DNA of 64,000 bases from Gaetbulibacter sp. S0825 (GTDB lineage Bacteria > Bacteroidota > Bacteroidia > Flavobacteriales > Flavobacteriaceae). The DNA is taken from contig NZ_JAATJT010000003.1 of the NCBI RefSeq assembly GCF_011777505.1, positions 186,001 to 250,000 on the forward strand, given 5' to 3'. The notes under the pieces are model-generated. The model did no database searches. It worked only from the letters and a program-made list of their open reading frames with translations, and was not told where the DNA came from. The position numbers were made by a program, and so were the translations under genes. Below are positions 35,861 through 44,017 of the stretch, piece by piece. Within the stretch, counting starts at the first letter, position 1. Every line of letters starts with the position of its first letter.

Positions 35861-36865
35861 CTAACTCATAATCCTAACCATTAACTCCTTCAATAAATCA
35901 CCTTGAGGTACAGCGTTAGCACCAACACCTTTACTTTTTACATCAAACTCACGTAAGGTGGCAATCACGCTACTTACTTTTTTCATTGGGTAGTTTCTTG
36001 CTGCATTTGTATATTCATTCACAAAATATGGGTTTACTCTAAGTTTTGAAGCAATATTTCGTGGCGATTTATCATTCAAGCCATGTAAATGCAATAACTG
36101 AGCGAAAAAACTAAATAACAATGATACAGTCACTACCATTGGGTTGTCCTTTGGGTTATCAGCAAAGTAATTGATGATTTGGTGTACCTTAACAACATTC
36201 CTCTCACCTACTGCCTTACGTAATTCAAAATTATTGTAGTCTTTAGAAATGCCAATATTTTCCTCAATAAGCTCTGGCGAAATTTGAGTGTCTTTAGGTA
36301 TAATCAGTTGCAGTTTTTCCAACTCATTATTTATTTTACTTAAATCGGTTCCTAAAAACTCCACCAACATTTGTGCAGCTTTTGGAGAAATACTATAACC
36401 TTTAGGCGACAATACACGACGTATCCAATCGGCTACTTGGTTTTCGTAGAGTTTTTTGCTTTCGTAAACTACACCAACCTTATTAATCGCTTTATACAAC
36501 GCTTTACGCTTGTCTATTTTTTTGTATTTATAATTAACAACTAAAACAGTTGTTGGTTGTGGGTTTTCGGCATAAGAAGCTAATTTCTCAATGCTACGCG
36601 ACAGGTCTTGCGCTTCTTTTACAATTACTACTTGGCGCTCTGCCATCATTGGGTAACGTTTGGCGTTTCCTACAATATCATCAACCGATACATCACGACC
36701 ATATAACACCATTTGGTTAAAACCCTTCTCTTCTTCTGCAAGAACATTGTCTTCAATGAAATCAGAAATCTTATCAATATAATAAGCCTCCTCACCCATT
36801 AGAAAATAAATAGGTTTTAAATTGCCATTTTTAATATCGTTTACTAGCTGTTTAACTTCGTCCAA
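35861..36865 (-). CDS. holA: DNA polymerase III subunit delta (HolA)
   Basis: Clamp-loader subunit that opens the sliding clamp at the replication fork. The 334 residues match the family. Seen are the N-terminal KPIYFLMGEEAYYIDKI (degenerate P-loop), MVLYGRDV, RYPMMAERQVVIVKEAQ, and the central helical region GTDLSKINNELEKLQL typical of delta subunits. The start codon is TTG, placed where the family's conserved DEVKQLVNDIKNG begins; no in-frame ATG exists upstream in suitable position. Single gene. Confidence 0.93.
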   Translation of the reverse strand: MDEVKQLVNDIKNGNLKPIYFLMGEEAYYIDKISDFIEDNVLAEEEKGFNQMVLYGRDVSVDDIVGNAKRYPMMAERQVVIVKEAQDLSRSIEKLASYAENPQPTTVLVVNYKYKKIDKRKALYKAINKVGVVYESKKLYENQVADWIRRVLSPKGYSISPKAAQMLVEFLGTDLSKINNELEKLQLIIPKDTQISPELIEENIGISKDYNNFELRKAVGERNVVKVHQIINYFADNPKDNPMVVTVSLLFSFFAQLLHLHGLNDKSPRNIASKLRVNPYFVNEYTNAARNYPMKKVSSVIATLREFDVKSKGVGANAVPQGDLLKELMVRIMS

Positions 36866-36887
36866 AGCAATTAATATGATTAATTAA

Positions 36888-36960
36888 GTCAGTTCGAGTT
36901 GCGTCTCAAAATTTCGAGAACTTCTCGATAAAATTTTCTTTGAAAATCACTCGAAATGAC
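36888..36960. repeat. Intergenic MITE/REP-like hairpin element
   Basis: Outer arms GTCAGTTCGAGT (36888-36899) and ACTCGAAATGAC (36949-36960) are inverted repeats with one mismatch. Inside, TCGAGAA-C-TTCTCGA (36914-36928) forms a second perfect hairpin. This two-level hairpin type recurs between genes in many flavobacterial genomes. It contains no reading frame. It lies between divergent holA and the HsdR_N gene, whose -7 element begins 11 bases after it. Confidence 0.65.
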
Positions 36961-36970
36961 ATTATAATTA

Positions 36971-36978
36971 TAAATTTG
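36971..36978 (+). promoter_or_regulatory. -7 promoter element of the HsdR_N gene
   Basis: TAAATTTG matches TAnnTTTG exactly. It ends only 4 bases before the GTG start at 36983, so the transcript would be leaderless or nearly so. Confidence 0.6.
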
Positions 36979-36982
36979 TGAT

Positions 36983-37429
36983 GTGCAAAAATTAGATTTT
37001 CCCACATATACCTTCCGATTCAAAAATAGCGAAAATAAACCTTATATTTTTGATGACATCCGCAAAAAATTTGTGGTTTTACAACCAGAAGAATGGGTGC
37101 GCCAACATTGTGTGCAATATCTCATTAATGAAAAAAAATATCCCAAATCATTAATTAATGTCGAGAAGGAATTAAAAATAAATAACCTTAAAAAGCGCTA
37201 TGACATCGTTGTGTTTAATAGTGATGGTACTATACACTTAATTGTAGAATGTAAAGCGCCTAAAATCACCATTAATCAAAGTGCTTTCGACCAAATTGCT
37301 CGATACAATTTGGCACTAAATGCCACATTTTTGATGGTTACCAACGGATTAAATCATTATTATTGTAGTATCAATTTTGATGAAGAACGCTATCAATTTT
37401 TAAGGGATATTCCTGAATACCAACTGTGA
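36983..37429 (+). CDS. Stand-alone type I restriction HsdR N-terminal-domain protein
   Basis: A 148-residue protein equal to the nuclease domain of HsdR without helicase or methylase parts. PD-(D/E)xK residues are visible: KKRYDIVVFN (Asp) and HLIVECKAPK (Glu, Lys). Conserved HsdR_N segments are EEWVRQHCVQYLINEKKYP near residue 38 and DQIARYNLAL. The start is GTG (MQKLDFPTYTF); an overlapping ATG in another frame stops after four codons. There are no HsdM or HsdS genes, and the glycosyltransferase start overlaps its stop, so a classical restriction role is unlikely. Function unknown, possibly DNA maintenance. Confidence 0.85.
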   Translation: MQKLDFPTYTFRFKNSENKPYIFDDIRKKFVVLQPEEWVRQHCVQYLINEKKYPKSLINVEKELKINNLKKRYDIVVFNSDGTIHLIVECKAPKITINQSAFDQIARYNLALNATFLMVTNGLNHYYCSINFDEERYQFLRDIPEYQL

Positions 37430-38415
37430 AAATAGCCATTGTCATACTAAACTGGAACGGAAAGGCATTGTTAGAACAATTTTTGCCTTCGGTAATATCA
37501 TTTTCCTCAGAAGCAGGTATTTATGTAGCAGATAATGCTTCTAGTGATAATTCGGTTGAGTTTTTAAAAACGCATTTTCCACAAGTAACTATTATTCAAA
37601 ACAGTACAAATGGTGGTTATGCCAAAGGTTATAATGATGCGTTAAAACATATTAAAGCAGATGTGTTCTGTTTATTGAACAGTGATGTTGAAGTAACTAA
37701 AAACTGGTTATCACCAATTCAAGAAGCTTTTATTAATGAGCCAAATACTGCAATTATCCAACCAAAAATTCTAGACCAAAAAAACAAAGATTATTTTGAA
37801 TATGCAGGAGCAGCTGGTGGATTTGTAGATAAATTTGGTTATCCGTATTGTCGTGGACGCATTTTTAACACTATAGAGAAAGATGAAGGTCAATATAATG
37901 ATATAGCAGATGTTTTCTGGGCTTCTGGTGCTTGTTTATTTGTGAGAAGTAGCGTTTATAAGACTTTAGGAGGTTTTGATGAAGCTTTTTTTGCTCATAT
38001 GGAAGAAATAGATTTTTGTTGGCAAACTAAAAATTTAGGATTCGATATTAAATATGTAGGCACTTCAACCATTTACCATGTTGGAGGAGCTACATTAAGT
38101 AATACAAGTCCAAAAAAAACATATTTAAATTTTAGAAACAGTTTATACACGCTAGTTAAAAATGCATCTGGAAACATTTTTTATCTTGTATTAGTGAGAT
38201 TGCTTCTAGATGGTATTGCTGGAATAAAATTTCTATTAGAAATAAAACCTAAGCACACATTTGCAATTATTAAAGCACACTTCTCTTTTTACAGTCATTT
38301 AAGTACGCTTCTCAAACAAAGAAAATCTCAAAATAGGCTACCAAAATACTACTCTCAAAAAAGTATTGTTTGGACATATTTTATTACCAAAAAACGATAT
38401 TTTAAAAGTTTATAA
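37426..38415 (+). CDS. Family 2 glycosyltransferase
   Basis: Transfers a sugar from a nucleotide-sugar donor, probably for a cell-surface glycan, at the inner membrane. The 329 residues have the GT-A start IAIVILNWNGKALLEQFLPS, ADNASSDNS, the DxD-like metal motif FCLLNSDVEVT near residue 87, and ASGACLFVRSSVYKTLGGFDEAFFAHMEEIDFCWQ with the catalytic ED region. The C-terminal hydrophobic part (about 245-275) suggests membrane association; this is the rhamnosyl/GT2 WbbL-like type. It starts with GTG, overlapping the previous stop by four bases. Confidence 0.93.
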   Translation: MKIAIVILNWNGKALLEQFLPSVISFSSEAGIYVADNASSDNSVEFLKTHFPQVTIIQNSTNGGYAKGYNDALKHIKADVFCLLNSDVEVTKNWLSPIQEAFINEPNTAIIQPKILDQKNKDYFEYAGAAGGFVDKFGYPYCRGRIFNTIEKDEGQYNDIADVFWASGACLFVRSSVYKTLGGFDEAFFAHMEEIDFCWQTKNLGFDIKYVGTSTIYHVGGATLSNTSPKKTYLNFRNSLYTLVKNASGNIFYLVLVRLLLDGIAGIKFLLEIKPKHTFAIIKAHFSFYSHLSTLLKQRKSQNRLPKYYSQKSIVWTYFITKKRYFKSL

Positions 38416-38466
38416 GTCCGTTAGTAAAAGTTTTGTTAATACTAAGTATAATTGGGCTTTTTTACA

Positions 38467-38474
38467 TAATTTTG
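38467..38474 (+). promoter_or_regulatory. -7 promoter element of the OmpA-like lipoprotein gene
   Basis: TAATTTTG matches TAnnTTTG exactly, 37 bases before the ATG at 38512. No -33 TTTG at the standard distance. Confidence 0.6.
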
Positions 38475-38511
38475 TGATATTCGTCAAATATAAATTAATT
38501 AACATCGTATC

Positions 38512-39369
38512 ATGAAGAAAATTTTATTGTTAAGCCTATCTGCAATGCTTGTTTTAAGCTCATGCGTATCTAAAAAAGAATATGCTGCTCTAGAGGCAAA
38601 ACAACAAGAAACGCAAGACCTATTAAATACTGCAACTATTAAATTAAATGCTTGTCTATCTGACGCTGCTGCTGCAAATGCACGAGCAGAATCTTTACAA
38701 GATCGACTTGCAGACATGAAAAAAAATAACGAAAGTCTTATTCAGCAAACTAAAGACCTAACAATGCTTACTGCAAAAGGAGCTGATAACATTGAAAAAA
38801 CTTTAGAAAGTATTAAAGAAAAAGACCTTAAGATTACACGTTTACAAGATGCTATCAACAAAAAAGATAGTGTAACTCTAGCTTTAGTAACAAGTTTGAA
38901 ACGAGAAGTTGGCTTAAACGATCCTGATATCGAGATTAATGTTGAAAAAGGAGTAGTGTTTATTTCTATATCTGATAAATTATTATTTAAAAGCGGAAGC
39001 TACGTAGTGACATCTAATGCTAAAAATGTATTAGCTAAAGTTGCTAAAGTAGTTAATGACAAGCCAGATTTTGAATGTATGGTTGAAGGGCATACAGATA
39101 GTCAATCTTTCCAAAAAGGTGTGTTATTAGATAACTGGGATTTAAGTGTTAAACGTTCTACATCTATTATTAGAGTTTTAGAAGATTTAGGCGTTAATTC
39201 TTCACGTTTAATAGCTGCTGGTAGAAGCTACCATGTACCTTTAGTTGATAATGATACTGCTGAAAATAGAGCAAAAAACAGACGTACACGCATTGTTGTT
39301 ATGCCAAAAATTGATCAGTTTTACGATATGATAGAAAAAGAAATGAAAACACTTTCTGCTGGAAGTTAA
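38512..39369 (+). CDS. OmpA-family outer-membrane lipoprotein
   Basis: Links the outer membrane to peptidoglycan. The 285 residues have a lipoprotein signal (LSAMLVLSSC, Cys18), a coiled coil (about 22-125, rich in Ala, Leu, Gln and Lys), and a C-terminal OmpA domain with VEGHTDSQSFQKG (about residue 193), NWDLSVKRSTSIIRVLEDLG and NRAKNRRTRIVV. It is a single gene with a promoter and a strong terminator, as expected for an abundant structural protein. Confidence 0.95.
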   Translation: MKKILLLSLSAMLVLSSCVSKKEYAALEAKQQETQDLLNTATIKLNACLSDAAAANARAESLQDRLADMKKNNESLIQQTKDLTMLTAKGADNIEKTLESIKEKDLKITRLQDAINKKDSVTLALVTSLKREVGLNDPDIEINVEKGVVFISISDKLLFKSGSYVVTSNAKNVLAKVAKVVNDKPDFECMVEGHTDSQSFQKGVLLDNWDLSVKRSTSIIRVLEDLGVNSSRLIAAGRSYHVPLVDNDTAENRAKNRRTRIVVMPKIDQFYDMIEKEMKTLSAGS

Positions 39370-39391
39370 TCGTATTTCAAAATAATAAAAA

Positions 39392-39419
39392 AGCTCAACC
39401 GAAAGGTTGGGCTTTTTTT
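39392..39419. terminator. Bidirectional terminator with GAAA tetraloop
   Basis: AGCTCAACC-GAAA-GGTTGGGCT (39392-39413), followed by seven T on the plus strand and preceded by an A run. It can serve the OmpA gene and the convergent Sua5 gene. Confidence 0.85.
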
Positions 39420-39420
39420 A

Positions 39421-40041
39421 TTAAAATATCTCTAAGCTGCCTTTCCCTTCTCTGATCACTTCTGGTTCATCTCCAGAAAAATCTATAATGGTCGACGGTT
39501 CGTTATCTCCATAACCACCATCAATCACCATATCAACTAGATTATCCCATTTTTCAAGAATCAATTCGGGATCTGTAGTATATTCTAATATTTCATCTTC
39601 ATCATAAATTGATGTTGAAATAATTGGATTTCCTAATTGCTTCACAATTTCTAAAGCAATATTATTATCAGGTACTCTAATCCCTACTGTTTTTTTCTTT
39701 TTAAATGCATTAGGTAAACTTTTGGCACCAGGAAGCACAAATGTATAAGGTCCAGGAAGTGCACGTTTTAAAACCTTAAATGTTGCAGTATCAATTTGCT
39801 TAACGTAATCACTTAAATTACTTAAGTCATGGCACACAAACGAAAAATTTGCTTTCTCGAGTTTAACCCCCTTTATTCTGGCAACACGCTCTAATGCTTT
39901 ATTATTGGTAATGTCACAGCCCAAACCATATACAGTATCTGTTGGGTAAATAATTAAACCTCCCCTTTTTAAGACAGCAACAACTTTTGCAATTTCTTTT
40001 GGGTTTGGGTTATCTTCATAAATTTTCACAAATTCGGCCAT
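39421..40041 (-). CDS. L-threonylcarbamoyladenylate synthase (Sua5/YciO/YrdC family)
   Basis: Makes threonylcarbamoyl-AMP, the first step of t6A37 modification of ANN-decoding tRNAs. The 206 residues match the short YrdC/YwlC form without the Sua5 C-terminal domain. Motifs are GGLIIYPTDTVYGLGCDITN (about 31-50), KLEKANFSFVCHDLSNL, PGPYTFVLPG and KKTVGIRVPD. The tail IDFSGDEPEVIREGKG is also typical. A paralogue of this type (YciO) can occur, and the two are hard to separate by sequence alone. Divergent from the esterase gene. Confidence 0.9.
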   Translation of the reverse strand: MAEFVKIYEDNPNPKEIAKVVAVLKRGGLIIYPTDTVYGLGCDITNNKALERVARIKGVKLEKANFSFVCHDLSNLSDYVKQIDTATFKVLKRALPGPYTFVLPGAKSLPNAFKKKKTVGIRVPDNNIALEIVKQLGNPIISTSIYDEDEILEYTTDPELILEKWDNLVDMVIDGGYGDNEPSTIIDFSGDEPEVIREGKGSLEIF

Positions 40042-40089
40042 AATTATTATCTTGCTAATGCGTTATACAAATAAACTAATTATTTAAAT

Positions 40090-40959
40090 ATGAAGACTCC
40101 AAAATCTGCATTGTTAAGCATTATTTGCACATTTTTGCTATTTGCTTGCTCATTAAATGATGACAATAACATTCCAAACACAAATACGTTAAATCCTACT
40201 CAATACTACCAAGAGCTTGATGTAGCCTATGGAAATGATGCAAAGCAAACATTTGATATATACTTGCCAGCAGATAGAGAAAATACTACAAAAGTGATGA
40301 TTCTTGTTCATGGTGGTGGATGGTCTGGTGGTGACAAAAGTGAAATGAATCTATTTAAGAATTTTGTGAGACAAGAGCATCCAAATGTTGCCATTGTTAA
40401 TATGAATTATAGATTGGCAGACGATAACAACAATCCGTATCCAATGCAAATAAATGATATTACTTCTGTAATTAATCATTTAAAAGAGAATAGTGAACAT
40501 TATACTATCGGTGATGATTTTGGCTTTATTGGCGTAAGTGCTGGTGGACATTTATCGTTGTTATGGAGTTATGCTTTTGACACAGATAATGATGTAAAAA
40601 TGGTATGCAGTGTTGTTGGACCAACAAATTTTACCGATCCTGCTTACCTAAATAATAATGATGCTCATTTACAGGAATTACTCGATTTGTTTGGAGTAGA
40701 ACCTACCACCGCCTTTTTGGAAGAAGTAAGTCCGTTACATCGTGTAACAGCCTCTGCGCCACCAACAATTTTGTTTTATGGAGGACAAGACCCACTTATT
40801 CCTACCACACAAGGCACAGCTTTAAGGGATGAGTTATCAGATCTTGGTGTAACTCACGAATTTACTTTATACCCTGATGCTGGACATGGTTGGGTTGGCA
40901 CAGACTTATTAGATACAGTATTAAAATTAAAAGCTTTTACGCAAACGTATTTGGAATAA
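40090..40959 (+). CDS. Alpha/beta-hydrolase (carboxylesterase, BD-FAE type) lipoprotein
   Basis: An exported esterase of 289 residues; lipoprotein signal with Cys20 (LLFACSLND). Alpha/beta-hydrolase features are the oxyanion segment LVHGGGWSGGDK near residue 74, a nucleophile elbow FIGVSAGGHLSL (Ser near residue 146), an acidic residue in GGQDPLIP and a histidine in PDAGHGW. The family acts on short acyl or feruloyl esters, or carbohydrate acetyl groups. A substrate is not evident. Single gene. Confidence 0.88.
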   Translation: MKTPKSALLSIICTFLLFACSLNDDNNIPNTNTLNPTQYYQELDVAYGNDAKQTFDIYLPADRENTTKVMILVHGGGWSGGDKSEMNLFKNFVRQEHPNVAIVNMNYRLADDNNNPYPMQINDITSVINHLKENSEHYTIGDDFGFIGVSAGGHLSLLWSYAFDTDNDVKMVCSVVGPTNFTDPAYLNNNDAHLQELLDLFGVEPTTAFLEEVSPLHRVTASAPPTILFYGGQDPLIPTTQGTALRDELSDLGVTHEFTLYPDAGHGWVGTDLLDTVLKLKAFTQTYLE

Positions 40960-40989
40960 GAAACAAATATGGAGTTATTTTAACTACTT

Positions 40990-43323
40990 CTAACCAATAA
41001 CTTTCAACTTAGCAAAACGTAGCAATAGCTTCTTTGAACCTCCATTTTCAAAGTTAATTTCTGCTTTTATATCAGCTCCTGCCCCTTCTATTTTTACAAC
41101 TTCGCCTTTACCAAAGCGCAAATGTTTTACGATATTACCCACAGCTAATTTGCTATCAAACAAATTGGTGTTTTCATTAGAACTTGTTATTTTTTTAAAA
41201 TTCTTGGGTGTACTTATTTTAATACCTTCAGGTTTAGGTTTTACTTTAGTTTTCCTTTTTGACTCATATTTTTTAGGTGGCTTAAACCTAATTTTATTAG
41301 GCTCAATATCTCCAAAAATATCTGCTGACAGCATTGGGTTGATACGTCGTTCTTCAATAGGCGTAATGACATCTAAAAATTCATCTTCAATTTCTTCAAT
41401 AAATCTACTAGGTTCTGAGTCAATCAATTTTCCCCAACGGTAACGCGACAATGCATAGGTTAAATACGCTTGTTTTTCAGCTCTAGTTAAAGCCACATAA
41501 AACAAACGTCGCTCTTCTTCTAGTTCGCTACGTGTATTCATACTCATAGCACTTGGAAACAAATCTTCCTCAAGACCAACAATAAACACATGATTAAATT
41601 CTAGTCCTTTTGCTAAGTGAATGGTCATTAATGCCACATGATTAGGGTCACCTTTGTCACCGTCCAAATCTGTTGCAAGTGCCACATCTTCTAGAAATTC
41701 AGCTAAAGAATCCCCTGCATCAGCTAGTTCCATTTGTCCTTCAACAAAATCTTTAATACCATTTAAAAGTTCTTGCACATTTTCCAAGCGTGTAATCCCT
41801 TCAGGCGTGCCATCTTTATTAAATTCTCTTATTAAACCACTGGTTTTGGTTACATGCTCAGCCAAATCAAAAGCATTAGCTGTTTGATTCATCACTTGAT
41901 AACTTTCAATAAGTGTCACAAAATCTCTTAACTTATTTTTTGTTCCGTTATTGATGTTAATATCAATTGCATCAAGGTTTTTTAAGATTTCAAAAATGGT
42001 TTTATTGTAATTATTTGCAGCAACAACCAATCTATCAATAGTAGTTTGTCCAATACCACGCGCAGGGAAATTAATAACGCGCTTTAGCGCTTCTTCATCT
42101 GCAGGATTTAAAACCAAACGCAAATAAGCTGTGACATCTTTAATTTCTTTACGCTGATAGAAGGATAAGCCTCCATAAATACGATAAGGGATGTCACGTT
42201 TTCGCAATGCATCTTCAATGGCACGTGATTGCGCATTGGTACGATATAGCACTGCAAAATCGCTATTTTGAAATTGGTTATTCATTTTTTCTTCCCAAAT
42301 GGTACTTGCTACGTAACGCCCTTCGTCCCCATCTGTCAACGAACGATGCACTTTTACTTTTTGACCTTCTTCATTTGAAGTCCAAACCACTTTATCCAAC
42401 TTGGTTTTATTATGCTCAATCACTGAGTTTGCTGCACCCACAATATTTTTTGTTGAACGATAATTTTGCTCTAAACGATAGAGTTTTACGTCGTCATAAT
42501 CCTTCTGAAAATTCAAGATATTATTAATATTCGCACCACGAAACGCATAAATACTTTGGGCATCATCTCCAACCACACATATATTTTGAAAACGGTCTGC
42601 CAAAGCACGAACTATTAAATATTGCGAGTGGTTTGTATCTTGATACTCATCGACAAGAATGTAACGGAACTTATCTTGGTACTGTGCTAAAACATTAGGA
42701 AAGCGTGTCAATAATTCATTTGTTCTCAACAATAAATCGTCAAAATCCATGGCACCAGCTTTAAAACAACGGTCAACATACTCTGCATAAATCTCTCCCA
42801 TTTTCGGCCGTCTAGCCATAGCATCTGCTTCCATGAGTTCTGGGTTTTTAAAATATGCCTTAACTGTTATTAAACTGTTTTTATAAGATGAAATCCTACT
42901 ATAAACCTGTTTGGTTTTATAGATGTCTTTCTCTAAGCCCATTTCTTTAATTATTGAGCCTAATAGTTTTTGAGAATCTTGCGTATCGTAAATAGTGAAA
43001 TTACTAGGAAACCCTAAATGATGCCCTTCAAAACGCAAAATTTTAGCAAAAACGGAGTGAAACGTTCCCATCCAAAGGTTTTTAGCTTCACCATCGCCTA
43101 CAATTTCAGCGATTCTACCTTTCATTTCTTTAGCAGCCTTATTGGTAAAGGTCAATGCCAAAATATTAAATGCATCTACACCTTGACTCATTAAATAAGC
43201 GATTCGGTAAGTAAGTACCCTGGTCTTTCCAGAACCTGCTCCAGCTATCACAATCATAGGGCCATCCTTTTGCAAAGTTGGTGCTAATTGCGCTTCATTT
43301 AATTGACTTAAATACTTCTCCAA
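40990..43323 (-). CDS. UvrD/PcrA-type 3'-5' DNA helicase
   Basis: Superfamily 1 helicase in nucleotide excision repair, replication restart and recombination control. The 777 residues include motif I AGAGSGKTRVLTYR (about 27-40), motif II DEYQDTNHSQY (about 228), QNYRSTKNIV, MTIHLAKGLEFNHVF, VALTRAEKQAYLTYA, and a C-terminal Tudor-like tail (NIVKHLRFGKGEVVKIEG). The length is usual for PcrA/UvrD. The start is TTG (LEKYLSQLNEAQ in the DNA reads as initiator Met). Single gene. Confidence 0.95.
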   Translation of the reverse strand: MEKYLSQLNEAQLAPTLQKDGPMIVIAGAGSGKTRVLTYRIAYLMSQGVDAFNILALTFTNKAAKEMKGRIAEIVGDGEAKNLWMGTFHSVFAKILRFEGHHLGFPSNFTIYDTQDSQKLLGSIIKEMGLEKDIYKTKQVYSRISSYKNSLITVKAYFKNPELMEADAMARRPKMGEIYAEYVDRCFKAGAMDFDDLLLRTNELLTRFPNVLAQYQDKFRYILVDEYQDTNHSQYLIVRALADRFQNICVVGDDAQSIYAFRGANINNILNFQKDYDDVKLYRLEQNYRSTKNIVGAANSVIEHNKTKLDKVVWTSNEEGQKVKVHRSLTDGDEGRYVASTIWEEKMNNQFQNSDFAVLYRTNAQSRAIEDALRKRDIPYRIYGGLSFYQRKEIKDVTAYLRLVLNPADEEALKRVINFPARGIGQTTIDRLVVAANNYNKTIFEILKNLDAIDININNGTKNKLRDFVTLIESYQVMNQTANAFDLAEHVTKTSGLIREFNKDGTPEGITRLENVQELLNGIKDFVEGQMELADAGDSLAEFLEDVALATDLDGDKGDPNHVALMTIHLAKGLEFNHVFIVGLEEDLFPSAMSMNTRSELEEERRLFYVALTRAEKQAYLTYALSRYRWGKLIDSEPSRFIEEIEDEFLDVITPIEERRINPMLSADIFGDIEPNKIRFKPPKKYESKRKTKVKPKPEGIKISTPKNFKKITSSNENTNLFDSKLAVGNIVKHLRFGKGEVVKIEGAGADIKAEINFENGGSKKLLLRFAKLKVIG

Positions 43324-43435
43324 GACTATTATTTTTAAAGCGTGAATTTAGCCAATGTTATGCTGATTTCTTAATGATATTAGCAATAATTATAAACAAT
43401 TATATTAATGCTATTAGGTTTCCTAAAAAATTAAA

Positions 43436-43443
43436 TATCTTTA
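43436..43443 (+). promoter_or_regulatory. Possible -7 element of the DsrE-amidohydrolase operon
   Basis: TATCTTTA differs from TAnnTTTG in one base and lies 19 bases before the ATG. It is the same octamer as upstream of susC and lemA. No -33 element recognised. Confidence 0.35.
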
Positions 43444-43462
43444 GCATTCTTAATTCATTTAT

Positions 43463-44005
43463 ATGAAAAAAACCGTATTTACTTTATCCTTTTTAACCTT
43501 AACTTGCTTTTCTATGTTTGCACAAAGTGAACGTATTGAAGGAAAGATTGTTAAAAATTTTGGAGAAACTTTCGATGTTGAAAGTTTAGACATAAAAACC
43601 AATACTTCTGAAGACTTTAAAGTAATTTTTGATGTCTCTCAATCATCAAGCGATAAAAGTGTTATCAATAAATACATTGTTACTGCAGCGCGTTTTTTAA
43701 ACATGCATGCAAATGAAGGTATGAAAAAGGAGCAGCTAAAAGTTGCTATGACCATTCATGGTGGTGCGTGGCAAGATGTATTAAACAATGAGGCTTACAA
43801 AGAAAAATATGGTGTTGACAATCCTAATCTGGAATTAATTAATGAGCTTACAGAAGCTGGAGCAGATATTATTATTTGTGGACAAACAGCCTCATTTAGA
43901 GGCATCACCAAAGATAATGCTAACCCAAACGTAAAGTTTGCTTTATCTGCTATGACAGCTCTTATACAATATCAAAAAAACGGTTTTACGTTTATTAAAT
44001 TTTAA
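43463..44005 (+). CDS. Exported DsrE-family protein
   Basis: A 180-residue protein with a cleaved signal peptide (about 1-20, ending MFAQ) and a DsrE-like domain, about 50-180: KFVIFDVSQSS, LKVAMTIHGGAWQDVLN, ADIIICGQTASFRGITKD (the conserved Cys) and SAMTALIQYQKNGF. DsrE-type domains bind or transfer sulfur and form oligomers; exported versions are common in Flavobacteriia with no fixed role. First of four tightly spaced genes (next start 12 bases on). Confidence 0.85.
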   Translation: MKKTVFTLSFLTLTCFSMFAQSERIEGKIVKNFGETFDVESLDIKTNTSEDFKVIFDVSQSSSDKSVINKYIVTAARFLNMHANEGMKKEQLKVAMTIHGGAWQDVLNNEAYKEKYGVDNPNLELINELTEAGADIIICGQTASFRGITKDNANPNVKFALSAMTALIQYQKNGFTFIKF

Positions 44006-44017
44006 AAACACAAAAGC

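Noticed and set aside
36983-37429. Type I restriction-modification system
   Set aside because: Only the HsdR N-terminal domain is present; no helicase, methylase or specificity subunit nearby.
41150-42527. Several plus-strand frames of 77-106 codons inside pcrA
   Set aside because: Shadows of the helicase gene, with no coding character of their own.
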